Below, in pieces: positions 34,876-44,368 of a stretch of DNA of 64,000 bases (within the stretch, counting starts at the first letter, position 1; each line of letters begins with the position of its first letter). The translations under genes and the position numbers were made by a program. The notes beneath the pieces are model-generated. The model saw nothing but the letters and a program-made list of their open reading frames with translations, was not told where the DNA came from and did not search any database. This DNA is from Gammaproteobacteria bacterium 39-13 (lineage in GTDB: Bacteria > Pseudomonadota > Gammaproteobacteria > Berkiellales > Berkiellaceae): NCBI GenBank assembly GCA_001898235.1, contig MKTN01000004.1, positions 104,655 to 168,654 of the forward strand, in the 5' to 3' direction.

Positions 34876-34991
34876 TAGCCACAGCAGATAATTTTTTGTC
34901 AACGTGGCATGCGTTAGAGTATTAGGAGTGTAAAATACATGACCGATGCGAAAACACGTAGCCAACAAAACCAAAGAATCCTCTGCGAAAA

Positions 34992-35447
34992 CTATTGGCC
35001 TCGGATGAGTAAGACGGGAACAGTCGCAATCTTAATCACGCCAATTGCAACGCTGCCCAACACAAATTCATTAAACCCTCTACGCCCATGTGTACCAACA
35101 ACCAAGAGATTGGCAGGCCAACTATGCGCCTCTATCGCAATTGCTTCAGCAATACGTTGATCAGGCGTTTTAAGCTCTATTAGTTCTGTTTCGACATTAT
35201 TGACACCTTGTGCTTTAGTATATGTCTCTGCCTCTTTTAATACTTCCAGAGCAGAATTTTTAAGAGAATCATGCACTGTTTTAGGGCAAATAGGTTGCAT
35301 ACTCCAATTAATAAATAAAGAATCAATTACATGAATTAAACGAAGTTTTACATCGGATTGTTCTTTTGCAAATTTTAATGCCTCATTTAAGGCTTGTTTT
35401 GCGATATCACTTCCATCGATTGCAACTAGGATATTTTTGTATATCAT
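34992..35447 (-). CDS. Universal stress protein, UspA family
   Basis: A single-domain ATP-binding-type USP, 151 residues. NILVAIDGSDIAKQALNEAL opens the fold and LLVVGTHGRRGFNEFVLGSVA has the G-2x-G-9x-G(S) nucleotide-binding motif (GTHGRRG...GS), so it likely binds ATP. It is the last gene of a unit with emrB and emrA, 6 bases after emrB; a GGAG site lies within the end of emrB. Placing a stress protein with a drug efflux pump suggests a shared stress response (inference). Confidence 0.92.
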   Translation of the reverse strand: MIYKNILVAIDGSDIAKQALNEALKFAKEQSDVKLRLIHVIDSLFINWSMQPICPKTVHDSLKNSALEVLKEAETYTKAQGVNNVETELIELKTPDQRIAEAIAIEAHSWPANLLVVGTHGRRGFNEFVLGSVAIGVIKIATVPVLLIRGQ

Positions 35448-35453
35448 TTTATT

Positions 35454-36977
35454 CTACTCCGCGGCAGAAGCAGCTTTGGCAAGAAACGGGGGACGGGCGA
35501 ACCAAATAAGTACCAACAAGGCTAGAAAAATAAAACCTGAGAGCCAGAAAATGTCATTGGTTGCCAACATATAAGATTGATTAATCAGTGTTTTTGCCAG
35601 CAATGCATAGCTCACATCATCCAAAAAACCTGATATTTTTAGCTGATTAATCGTTTCAATCATATTTGGATTGTAAGAAATTAATGTTTCAGTCAATTTG
35701 CTTTGATGAACCGATTCTCGATGATCCCATAAAGCAACACTGATTGAGGTACCAAAACTACCCGCCAATATCCTTAAAAAATTAGATAATCCGGCTGCGC
35801 TTGCAATTCTATCATCCGGTAATCCAGATAATAATATGGTAATAGTGGGAATAAAAAAGCATGGTGCCCCGATCCCTTGAACGAATCTTATCCATGCGAC
35901 ATTTTCAAAGGTAACGTCGGTGTTAAAGTTTGCCAACCAAAACGAACAAAAGGCAAAAAAGAAAAAGCCATTTGTGACAATAAGACGTGGATCGACTTTA
36001 GACATTATCCGTCCAACAAAGGGAGATAAAAGGATAGGTAAAACACCTATAGGGGCCGTTGCTAGTCCTGCCCATGTTGCCGTGTAATTCATTTGAGTTT
36101 GTAACCATAAAGGTAAAATAATCACACTGCCAAAATAAGTCATATATCCCATACTTATTGCAGTCGTACCCACTGTAAAATTTCTACTCTTAAACAAAGT
36201 AAGATCAACAATAGGATGTTCATCGGTAAGTTCCCACACAATCAAAAAACTAAGACAAACAGTTGAAATAATGGCAAGCAGGCAAATTAAATTTGAATCA
36301 AACCAATCTAAATCTTTCCCTCTATCTAAAAGAACTTGTAAGCATCCAATACCTACCGCTAGTAATATTAAACCTACAAAATCTATCCTTTGTTTTACTA
36401 TTTTAGTTTCACGGTCTTTTAAAATTTTCCATGTAAAATAAACGGAGAATATGCCGACAGGAACATTTATGTAAAAAATCCAGGGCCAAGAATAATCATC
36501 CGTGATATACCCACCTAAAATAGGCCCCAAAACAGGTCCTGCAACAGCCACCATCGCCCATAAGCCTGTTGCCAATCCCTTTTTATCTGGCGGATAATTA
36601 GCAAGTAACAAACTTTGCGATAAAGGAATCATTGGGCCTGCAACGGCTCCTTGTATGATTCTAAAAAAAACTAGCATAGGGAGACTAGTAGAGAGCCCAC
36701 ATAAAATCGAGGCAAGGGTGAATAAGGCCGTGGACCATACGAAAAGTTTTACTTCACCAAAACGTCTGGCTAACCATCCTGTTAAGGGCAGTACAATGGC
36801 TAAGCTAACGGTAAACGAAGTAATTACCCACGTTCCTTCATCTGCACTCACGCCCATGTTTCCTGCTATAGTCGGGATAGCAACATTAGCAATAGATGTA
36901 TCCAATACGTTCATAAATATGCCTAAAGAAACAGCAATAGTGAGTAATACTAACTGGATCCCTTTAATTGCTGGCAT
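35454..36977 (-). CDS. emrB: EmrB/QacA-type drug:proton antiporter (DHA2, 14 helices)
   Basis: A major-facilitator exporter. Helix 1 VLDTSIANVAIPTIAG carries the DHA2 signature with acidic D; GWLARRFGEVKLF is motif A; GLWAMVAVAGPVLGPILGG is motif C of antiporters. About 14 hydrophobic helices can be counted over 507 residues. It works with the EmrA periplasmic adaptor just upstream (15-base gap) and an outer membrane channel not encoded here. AGGTAAGG precedes the ATG. Drug spectrum unknown. Confidence 0.93.
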   Translation of the reverse strand: MPAIKGIQLVLLTIAVSLGIFMNVLDTSIANVAIPTIAGNMGVSADEGTWVITSFTVSLAIVLPLTGWLARRFGEVKLFVWSTALFTLASILCGLSTSLPMLVFFRIIQGAVAGPMIPLSQSLLLANYPPDKKGLATGLWAMVAVAGPVLGPILGGYITDDYSWPWIFYINVPVGIFSVYFTWKILKDRETKIVKQRIDFVGLILLAVGIGCLQVLLDRGKDLDWFDSNLICLLAIISTVCLSFLIVWELTDEHPIVDLTLFKSRNFTVGTTAISMGYMTYFGSVIILPLWLQTQMNYTATWAGLATAPIGVLPILLSPFVGRIMSKVDPRLIVTNGFFFFAFCSFWLANFNTDVTFENVAWIRFVQGIGAPCFFIPTITILLSGLPDDRIASAAGLSNFLRILAGSFGTSISVALWDHRESVHQSKLTETLISYNPNMIETINQLKISGFLDDVSYALLAKTLINQSYMLATNDIFWLSGFIFLALLVLIWFARPPFLAKAASAAE

Positions 36978-36992
36978 ATATAGCCTTACCTC

Positions 36993-38198
36993 TTATGGCG
37001 TGATGGGTGAAGTATTTTTTGCATTTTCATTCAAAATATTATCAATAATTTTATCTGCCTCTTGCAGATCGGCACTATCATCCGCTGATTCATAAATGAC
37101 TTTTGTTGAAGAATCTTGCTCCAACACTTCGCCTTTTCTATTGCGTGTATTAACAGTTACTGTCATTGATAACCCTTTACGAAGCGGGTACTTTTTCAAT
37201 TGCTCTTTATCCAAACCAATCCTAACGGGAAGTCTTTGTACGATTTTGATCCAATTGCCTGTAGCATTTTGTGGCGGTAATAAATCAAAAGCACTTCCTG
37301 TTCCTGGGTTTAAGCCAATCACTGTTCCTTTATATTTTACGCCACTACCATATGCATCTGAAATTGCCTCGGCTGATTGGCCAATGCGAATGTTCTTTAA
37401 TTGTGATTCTTTGAAATTAGCATCGACCCACACTTGTTCCAAGGGCACAATCACCATTAATATTGTATTGGTATTGATTTGCTGCCCAACCTGAACTGGT
37501 CGTTTGGCGACATACCCTGTCACTGGTGCGTAAACTGTTGTTCTTCTCCATTGCAAATATGCATTTCGTACATTGACAATAGCTTGTTCTACCTGAGGAT
37601 GATGATATAAATCAGTATTACCAACTAAGGTAACGGCGCCTGCAAGTTGTTGCTTCGCCACAGTCACAGCATCACGTGCAGAATCAAGGGCAATCTTTGC
37701 ATGACGCAGATCTTCTTCTGAGATAGATTTATTGACTACAAGTCCTTGACGACGCTTATAATCCTCTGTTGCTCTCTCAAAATTATCTTGTTGTGCTTGA
37801 ACATTGGCCTTTAATTGATTTACCTCGTCATAATATCGACTCACTTGACGTACGATAAGACCGAGTTGCGCTTGCGCTAATTTCAAGGCAATTTCAGCAT
37901 CCGCTTTATCAAGCTGGACAACTATCTCCCCTTTTTTGACCAGATCAGTTTCTTCAGCAGAAATCTGCGTCACACGTCCTGGTATATGAGACATCACCTG
38001 AACAGAATTCCCACCTACATAGGCATCATCCGTTGTTTCCTCATAACGGCCCAATAAAAGCCAATAAAACAAATAAACCATACCCAACAGCAGAAATACC
38101 CCACTTAAACCAATCAGGAGCCGTTTACGGTGGTTATTTGTGTCAGGGATAGGAGGAGGAAGTATCTGATCCCGTTTTGCATTTTGCTCTATAGTCAA
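36993..38198 (-). CDS. emrA: EmrA/HlyD-type membrane fusion protein
   Basis: Periplasmic adaptor for EmrB. One N-terminal transmembrane helix (RLLIGLSGVFLLLGMVYLFYWLL) is followed by the biotinyl-lipoyl half DAYVGGNSVQVMSHIPGRV, a coiled-coil hairpin (residues ~120-190), the second lipoyl half, and a beta-barrel domain (DLLPPQNATGNWIKIVQRLPVRI, the EmrA signature). 401 residues is normal. The start is TTG 38198 with GGGA eight bases upstream. First gene of the emrA-emrB-uspA unit. Confidence 0.93.
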   Translation of the reverse strand: MTIEQNAKRDQILPPPIPDTNNHRKRLLIGLSGVFLLLGMVYLFYWLLLGRYEETTDDAYVGGNSVQVMSHIPGRVTQISAEETDLVKKGEIVVQLDKADAEIALKLAQAQLGLIVRQVSRYYDEVNQLKANVQAQQDNFERATEDYKRRQGLVVNKSISEEDLRHAKIALDSARDAVTVAKQQLAGAVTLVGNTDLYHHPQVEQAIVNVRNAYLQWRRTTVYAPVTGYVAKRPVQVGQQINTNTILMVIVPLEQVWVDANFKESQLKNIRIGQSAEAISDAYGSGVKYKGTVIGLNPGTGSAFDLLPPQNATGNWIKIVQRLPVRIGLDKEQLKKYPLRKGLSMTVTVNTRNRKGEVLEQDSSTKVIYESADDSADLQEADKIIDNILNENAKNTSPITP

Positions 38199-38310
38199 AA
38201 GTAATTCCCTTCATCTAAATACTGTGTATTCAGGTAGCAAAAATGACAGAATGTTACTAATGTTGTATATCTATTTTAGTCGGTAAAATGATACTAAAAA
38301 AATGAATAGT

Positions 38311-38946
38311 TTATCTTCTTCTACGATGTCTAGTGTGTTTTCTTTGATTTTTTGCTTTTTCTTTTTCTGAATGCGTTACTTCCTGTTTTTTATGAGACTG
38401 TTTAGATTTAGACTGAGCAACTTGTTCCGTTTGCTGTTTATATCCATGTAACATTTTTTTGCGTGTCGCAGGTTCTTTTTTATTTTCTTTCTGTTCAGTG
38501 TTCTTTTGCTGATTTGCTTGATTCAGTATCGCTACTGATTCATTGATTTTTTCAATGCTTTTGTTTATCTCATCAACTTTCCCATCAAGCTCTTTGTCTT
38601 TTGCAAGATAAGTACTAATTTTGGGCGCAACGTAGCTTAAAGTAGATGCGGCAACACTTAATGCTGTTGCTGCCGTTTGCACGTAAAAATTGAGAGTTTC
38701 CTTATCCATTCCTGTTATTCCTTCAAGACCAGAAGCAATACTTTCTTGGACTTCAGGCATAGATAGTACTGTTAAAGCTAAATTGCCTGCAGAGGTAAAG
38801 TTTACGCTTGATGGATCCATTGTCTCATTGCCATATTTATACAACAAAAATGAAGTATAATGCGGTGAAACTGTGTTATAAGTTTCCATTCCATAGTTAT
38901 ATAGTTGATAGCCATAGGATAAGCCTGCTTGCACATAGTCTAACAT
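38311..38946 (-). CDS. Coiled-coil protein with a strongly basic C-terminus, effector candidate
   Basis: No known family. The N-terminal third is Tyr-rich (SYGYQLYNYGMETYN); a moderately hydrophobic helix follows (NFYVQTAATALSVAASTLSYVAP, residues ~88-110), then a heptad-like region (KVDEINKSIEKINESVAILNQ), then a Lys/Arg/His-rich tail ending RKHTRHRRRR that resembles a nuclear or nucleic-acid-binding signal. GAGGG 7 bases before the ATG. It stands alone near the large TPR protein. A secreted host-targeted protein is a reasonable guess only. Confidence 0.65.
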   Translation of the reverse strand: MLDYVQAGLSYGYQLYNYGMETYNTVSPHYTSFLLYKYGNETMDPSSVNFTSAGNLALTVLSMPEVQESIASGLEGITGMDKETLNFYVQTAATALSVAASTLSYVAPKISTYLAKDKELDGKVDEINKSIEKINESVAILNQANQQKNTEQKENKKEPATRKKMLHGYKQQTEQVAQSKSKQSHKKQEVTHSEKEKAKNQRKHTRHRRRR

Positions 38947-39078
38947 TTTCTACCCTCTTCCATAAAACGACCTTATTGGTTAGATAGTTTTGGGGTAAAT
39001 AAATTCAGATTTCGTGCAAATACACTTTAAATTTAATTAAGACAACAAAGCCCTCATTCAATAGAACTTTTGCAGGAC

Positions 39079-42000
39079 TTATTTAGATATTAATCTTCTT
39101 TTTTTGCTATTTTTGGACGATGTTGATGATTTCATCAGAGATTTTATTCCCTCTTTAGATATTGCATGGTGAGGGTATGTTGTCTGGTCTAACCTCATGC
39201 CATAAGAATGACACCCGTTCCAACATAAGAGAAACTGGTAAGGAGCTTTACGATAAATAGCTCGAGAGAATAATTCGTATATTTTTTTCTCAAGGACATC
39301 TTTATTTTTCATTATAAAAATATGCTGATATTCACATTTCAAAATACTAATCATTAATTTTTTTGCTGTCTCTAACTCTATTGGATGAATATCATAAGAA
39401 TATTCTTCTGAAATTTTATCAACAACATTTCTAACCATTTTAGCAACATCAATTTTTTCTGGTTGAGCATCGGCGACAATTACTTTTGCTTTAAGCTTGT
39501 TGCACTTGCCTTTTGCTTTTCGTCTTCGCATTACATTTTTTTGCGTATTTAAAGTTTCTCTCATCTCTTGATCATTTTCAGGTGGTGTTGATATCTCCCT
39601 ATTTTTTCGACATTCACTTCGTTGTTGTTTTCTTTTGGCTACCTCCGCAAAAGGGGTCCATTCCTTCATTTTCTGAGTCAATGTTTCACTTTCATCCTGA
39701 TATAAAGATGGTGCATTTTCTTTTTCTTGAACACTTTGTTCTTGTAATAGAGCGCCTTTTGCTGCTCCTTTATGCTCCACAGCAATAGTGTCGGTTGCAT
39801 TTATTGGTTTAGTGACGAGGCCTTCAGGGATCCCTAAATATTCTCTTAATGCTTGTTCTGAACCACGTAATGTCTCCTGGGGGGCAAACCCAAAGAGTTT
39901 TTGATATAAGCCATATTCTTCTAGTACCTTAATGAATTCGCTAGCACTATCTCTGGAGAGATATTTACGTGCTAAATCTTCAATATGACCTATATGGAGA
40001 GAGCCAATTTTGTCTTTAAATTTATGCATTGCCGATGCAAGCTCTGGTACAGGAGTGTACCCCAAAGCAATATAATATGCGGCCCTAACCAGCAATGAGG
40101 GATCTTCTGCAAAACGAAGTGTTGCATGGCCAATCATCCGTAAGCGGCGATGGATAGCATCTTGGATCCCCATGCCCGTAGGATCAGTTATCGTTTTACC
40201 ATCTGAAAGTAAAGAGCATATTGTGAAATCACGTTTTAAGGCATGATAAAATAGGCCTAGCCGTTGTATCATCTCATTATCAGTATTGTCTACAATCAAT
40301 ACATCTATTGATAAAGGACCTAAAAATTTTTTATAAGCATATTGATGGTAGCGATCTGAAGAAAAGCCATTTCCTTTCAAATGCACCGCAGATTCTAATG
40401 AAGAATTAACAACATCCACATCATAAATAGGGATCTCATTTCCTGGGATCAGTGCGAGAACTCCACTACCAACTAAATAAGTTTTACCAGGTAAAGGCAT
40501 TAAACTCTGAAGTGGATTTTGAATATATGACGGAACATCTGCCGACATTTCTTCTTCACAGCTAATAATCGACAAATCATGATAACCGCCTACCCTTATA
40601 AAGGGGATAGTTTCAAATAACTTATCAATTCTATGTGCTAATCTTTTATGCCCAACAAATAATGCTAGACACGATTTTTTTACCAGCGCTGCCTTTTTCA
40701 CATCACCACTCAGCAAATGATGTCGAATTAACTCCAGATAAGTAGCAACATGAAAAGGAAACTGTTGGGTACTTGAAATAAGCGTTCTTAAACACTCTTC
40801 TAATTTATCCTGCTCACGATACATTTTTGCTTTTAAAAGATAAAAACTGGCAGAATAATTGAACTTTTTAAGCGCAATATGCAAATAACGCCAAGCAAGG
40901 GGATCTTTTCTCTCAACTAGAAATCTACAATAATTATAGTAACCAGGTAAATAGTCAGAAAATTTCTTTTTGCTTACAAACTTAGTATATCGTCGTTTAA
41001 TAATTTCAGGATCAACATCTAGCGATTCCTGATATACAATAGCGCTTAATTGGGCCTGTGGATTATGAGGAAATTGCTTGCTTAATTCCTCATAACTTGC
41101 TTCCATATTACATTCTGCCAAAGCCTGCTGACAGCGAATAACACCTAAGCTGGCATGAAAATTTTCTTGCCAGTTTCTTATTTTTTGAAAATAAACAATT
41201 GCCTCATCATAGTATTTTTGGGTAGATTTGCAATATGCCAAGCTAAGTAGAACCTCTGAGTCCTCTTCCCATCCTTCTATTTTTTGAAATGTTTTTTCTG
41301 CTTTGCCTAATTTTCCAGCAGTATAATAGCATCTCCCTAATGCAAGCAGAACAATTCTATCATTTTCCCAATCTTCAATAGCCATTAGATTTTGGCTTGC
41401 ACTATCAAAGCGATCAGTTTCCTCATTAAAACGTGCAAGAGTTAAAAGCATATCCTTGTCTTTTAACCAATCGCTCCATCCTTTTATGGTAGCTTCTGCT
41501 TCGGAATATTTTCCCATGTACGCATAAATTCTCGCAAGAGCCAACACTGCCTTTTTGTTTGAATATAAATTTTTAATCGATTGAATAGCTTCTTTTGCAG
41601 CGTTTAAATCACCTGTTTTTTGCCGACATCTAGCAAGAGCAATCAGGTTTTCAGTATCGGCTTCCGTTATATTGTCAAAATCAATCAATTCTTCAATTCG
41701 GAATGCTGCGGATTTACTTTTTCCCTTTTTATCATCCAAAACACTCAACGCAGTAACGATTTTGGGATCGGCTTCATTTGAAATATTTTTTAAAATTCTT
41801 CCCGCTTGCTTAAGATCTCCCTGCTTTTCAATGCAAAAAGCTCGACTCATTTCGGTAGATTGATTTCTTAATTTTTCAGGAATTTTATCTAACTCTTCTA
41901 ATGCTTCATCATATCGTGCCATATTCTTAAGTGCTGAAGATTTCGCTAAATGATAATTTCTTATCTCATAGGGGGATAATTTTCTAAAGTCCACTTTTTC

Positions 42001-42405
42001 AAGAAGTTGGAGCGCCATGATATTTTGACCTTTTCGGATAGCATCAAATGCTTGGTCAATCAGCGACAAGACATGATGTGCTTTGGAAAAGGCCTTATTA
42101 GCATCGTCACTACGACCTAATTTTCTCAAAATACTACCGTGACAATGATGAATGGCATCATCCCAAAGTGATTGAGATATTTTATTTAATTCTTGAAGTG
42201 CCTGGGCGAAGTTGCGTTGACCTTCAAATACTCTTGCCTTAGCCAGACAATAATTTTTTTTCTGTTTTAAATTAAGATTATCAAATGTAATTTTATTCAG
42301 AATTTCCAGTGCTGTTTGGTAATGATGTTTATCTTTAGCACCTTGTTTAATTTCGTCCCATGCCATATCGATTTGTGATTTGGCTTTGCTTATTCCAGCC
42401 TTCAA
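39079..42405 (-). CDS. TPR protein with a poly(A)-polymerase/CCA-type nucleotidyltransferase domain
   Basis: An 1108-residue protein. Residues ~10-600 are tandem TPR-like helix pairs (for example ALEILNKITFDN and ALEELDKIPEKL). Residues ~640-780 match the class II poly(A) polymerase/CCA-adding head: YLVGSGVLALI in place of the usual GGAVRD, catalytic carboxylates D662 and D664 (IYDVDVVN), D701 (LSIDVLIV), RDFTICSL at 725-732, DPTG 741-744, and FAEDPSLLVRAAYYIALGY. A further helical domain and a Lys-rich linker lead to a C-terminal region of unknown type. TTG start with GGGGTGA upstream. Unlike housekeeping CCA enzymes (~400 residues). RNA or protein nucleotidylation by a secreted protein is possible. 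Confidence 0.82.
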   Translation of the reverse strand: MKAGISKAKSQIDMAWDEIKQGAKDKHHYQTALEILNKITFDNLNLKQKKNYCLAKARVFEGQRNFAQALQELNKISQSLWDDAIHHCHGSILRKLGRSDDANKAFSKAHHVLSLIDQAFDAIRKGQNIMALQLLEKVDFRKLSPYEIRNYHLAKSSALKNMARYDEALEELDKIPEKLRNQSTEMSRAFCIEKQGDLKQAGRILKNISNEADPKIVTALSVLDDKKGKSKSAAFRIEELIDFDNITEADTENLIALARCRQKTGDLNAAKEAIQSIKNLYSNKKAVLALARIYAYMGKYSEAEATIKGWSDWLKDKDMLLTLARFNEETDRFDSASQNLMAIEDWENDRIVLLALGRCYYTAGKLGKAEKTFQKIEGWEEDSEVLLSLAYCKSTQKYYDEAIVYFQKIRNWQENFHASLGVIRCQQALAECNMEASYEELSKQFPHNPQAQLSAIVYQESLDVDPEIIKRRYTKFVSKKKFSDYLPGYYNYCRFLVERKDPLAWRYLHIALKKFNYSASFYLLKAKMYREQDKLEECLRTLISSTQQFPFHVATYLELIRHHLLSGDVKKAALVKKSCLALFVGHKRLAHRIDKLFETIPFIRVGGYHDLSIISCEEEMSADVPSYIQNPLQSLMPLPGKTYLVGSGVLALIPGNEIPIYDVDVVNSSLESAVHLKGNGFSSDRYHQYAYKKFLGPLSIDVLIVDNTDNEMIQRLGLFYHALKRDFTICSLLSDGKTITDPTGMGIQDAIHRRLRMIGHATLRFAEDPSLLVRAAYYIALGYTPVPELASAMHKFKDKIGSLHIGHIEDLARKYLSRDSASEFIKVLEEYGLYQKLFGFAPQETLRGSEQALREYLGIPEGLVTKPINATDTIAVEHKGAAKGALLQEQSVQEKENAPSLYQDESETLTQKMKEWTPFAEVAKRKQQRSECRKNREISTPPENDQEMRETLNTQKNVMRRRKAKGKCNKLKAKVIVADAQPEKIDVAKMVRNVVDKISEEYSYDIHPIELETAKKLMISILKCEYQHIFIMKNKDVLEKKIYELFSRAIYRKAPYQFLLCWNGCHSYGMRLDQTTYPHHAISKEGIKSLMKSSTSSKNSKKRRLISK

Positions 42406-42584
42406 ACTTCACCCCACGTCATATTGCTATCGTTGCGCAAGTGAATATCTATTTATGAACTTTAACCACACTTGCATAAAGATTGATTTATACTTCTTTT
42501 TGAAGGCGGCAATTCTAACCTAGAAAGATGACGCTTTAAAAGCGGCATATAGCATGATAGAAGATAGCTCAATGTTTCAGCAAT

Positions 42585-42995
42585 TTACAAAAACCATTCA
42601 ACATCCTTCCATAATCCTGGCTCCGCTTTTTTTGCATTCAAGCGTATTTGCAAGTCACCAACATGGATTTCAAGTTTATGGCCGTCTGGATCAAGAAAAT
42701 AGAGGGAAGCTCCAGGTGAGGTGTTTTCTTTAAAAATAGGCGTGCCAGAATGAATAATTTTATCGCACATCATTGCAAAATCTTCATTTTTTACACTAAA
42801 GGCGTAATGAGTATAACAAGGATTAACTTCGCGCTTTTCATCTACATTTAAACAAAACCAAAAATCTCCTACTAAAAAATAAGCCCCTTTATCCCATAAG
42901 CAGACAGGTTTTAGCCCTAAAACATCGTTATAAAATAGAAATGAGCGTTTAATATCTTTTACAGCAAGAGTGATATGGTTCATTTCTTGAATCAT
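42585..42995 (-). CDS. FosA-family glutathione transferase, likely fosfomycin resistance
   Basis: A Mn-dependent glyoxalase-fold enzyme that adds glutathione to fosfomycin. Similarity to FosA runs the whole length: NHITLAVKDI, KGAYFLVGDFWFCLN, CYTHYAFSV and GASLYFLDPDGHKLEIHVG. Counting here, metal ligands H7, H63 and E109 are present, as are T9, K89, S93, S97, Y99 and R118, corresponding to residues important in FosA (offset by at most one). 136 residues is normal. Gene lies 11 bases from a ProX-like editing gene on the same strand. Activity on fosfomycin is inferred from residue conservation. Confidence 0.88.
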   Translation of the reverse strand: MIQEMNHITLAVKDIKRSFLFYNDVLGLKPVCLWDKGAYFLVGDFWFCLNVDEKREVNPCYTHYAFSVKNEDFAMMCDKIIHSGTPIFKENTSPGASLYFLDPDGHKLEIHVGDLQIRLNAKKAEPGLWKDVEWFL

Positions 42996-43006
42996 GTTTA
43001 ATCCAT

Positions 43007-43498
43007 TTACAAAATAGGAATTTGAATAATATTTATCTGATGGTGAATGAGTTGAAAAAAGCGCAGAAAAGAGCCTATCGACATACTAACAGTTAAATCA
43101 TTTTGTAGTGGATGAAAATTTACTATTTCAAATGTCAGAAAATCTTCATCTAAAATAAAGACTATTTTTTGCTCTATATCATTCAGTAATGCATAGGGGG
43201 TTACTGAGCCTGGGGTCAATTTTAATTTTTCATCTAATTCTTCGGCGCTAGCAAAGGAAAGTCCACCCTTCCCATATATTTTTGAAAGTTGCTTTAAATT
43301 AACACGTTTATGTTCAAGAATACTCACTAAAAAGAAATTTTTTTTCTTATCTTTTAGGAAAAGGTTTTTACTATGTGCACCATTAATGCTGGCGCTAAGA
43401 TGCTTTCCTTCTTCTACTGTAAAAACCGGTTCATGCTCATGAAGTTGATATGGTAACTGATGTTCTGCTAAAAAATTAAATAGAAGTTGTTTTTTCAT
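43007..43498 (-). CDS. YbaK/ProX-type aminoacyl-tRNA editing protein
   Basis: A trans-editing hydrolase of the INS/YbaK superfamily that removes mischarged amino acids from tRNA-Pro (Ala or Cys). PVFTVEEGKHLSASINGAHSKNLFLKDKKKNFFLV is the family core, with the conserved Lys in SKNLFLKDK; GSVTPYALLND is the second signature, and the C-terminal GxxxxHPLxN pattern appears as FHPLQNDLTVSMS. 163 residues matches PrdX/ProX. It precedes the FosA-like gene by 11 bases, so both are probably co-transcribed. Confidence 0.88.
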   Translation of the reverse strand: MKKQLLFNFLAEHQLPYQLHEHEPVFTVEEGKHLSASINGAHSKNLFLKDKKKNFFLVSILEHKRVNLKQLSKIYGKGGLSFASAEELDEKLKLTPGSVTPYALLNDIEQKIVFILDEDFLTFEIVNFHPLQNDLTVSMSIGSFLRFFQLIHHQINIIQIPIL

Positions 43499-43711
43499 TT
43501 CAGTTGTAATTCTTAGGTAGCATTTATAGGCCTTAGACTGGCAGTTTTCTTAACAAAGCTGCGAGCAAAAAACCAAAATAAGTTATTTGACTAATATTTT
43601 GTGCGTTATTAAATGGATTTCGAAAACACTTTTGTCTCGTTAATAGTATATTATTAAGCCCCATCTATATTATAATTTCATACATGTTAAATTTATGCCC
43701 GAACTAGCTCA

Positions 43712-44365
43712 ATGCAAAACCTGCTAAAAAACTTAAAAGCTATCTTTTTTGATCTTGATAACGTTTTGGTTTTTAGCGAAGAGATGCATTTTAAATCATG
43801 GCAGGAAGTTGTTAAACAATTTGGGATTGATCCTAATCAGCTCCACTTTCAAAATCTTATTGGCATTGCCGATTCCAAACAAGCACAGCTACTAAAAACG
43901 CAATTTAATGTCCAAGAAGATGCTAACTTATTATGGGAGCTTAAAAGAAAATCCTTTTCTTCTCTCATTCAACAAGGATTTACCGCACCGCTCGGCAGAA
44001 ATGAATTTCTTTCAAAGGTTTCGCAAAAATTTATTACAGGCGTTGTCTCTTCTTCAGGTAATCATGTTATTCAGGAAATCTTATCACTTGAAAAAATCAC
44101 CAATTTTTTTAAATTTGTGATCGGGCATGAAGATTGCAGCAAGCATAAGCCTGATCCATTGCCTTATCTTAAAGCACTTGAAATAGCGCGAGTTGAACCA
44201 CATGAAGCACTTGTTGTGGAAGATTCCATGTCTGGCATTCTTGCCGCACAAAAAGCTGAAATCCCTGTTATTGGGATTTTAAAAGATCAAACGCCTGATC
44301 AACTATTACCGAACGTAAAATACTTTACAAGTTTTAATGAAGTCAATCATTGGCTCTATGGTTAA
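43712..44365 (+). CDS. HAD hydrolase, beta-phosphoglucomutase-like
   Basis: A cytosolic HAD phosphatase or mutase. FFDLDNVLVFSEEMHF gives the nucleophile D14 and second Asp D16 (DLDN in place of the usual D-x-DG), followed by an alpha-helical cap; TGVVSSSGN is motif II, and KHKPDPLPYLKAL motif III with its Lys; VVEDSMSGILAAQKAEI is motif IV. Subfamily I cap and 217 residues fit beta-PGM or sugar-phosphate phosphatases. It overlaps functionally with nothing obvious; asd starts 3 bases downstream, so they are co-transcribed. Confidence 0.88.
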   Translation: MQNLLKNLKAIFFDLDNVLVFSEEMHFKSWQEVVKQFGIDPNQLHFQNLIGIADSKQAQLLKTQFNVQEDANLLWELKRKSFSSLIQQGFTAPLGRNEFLSKVSQKFITGVVSSSGNHVIQEILSLEKITNFFKFVIGHEDCSKHKPDPLPYLKALEIARVEPHEALVVEDSMSGILAAQKAEIPVIGILKDQTPDQLLPNVKYFTSFNEVNHWLYG

Positions 44366-44368
44366 ACT

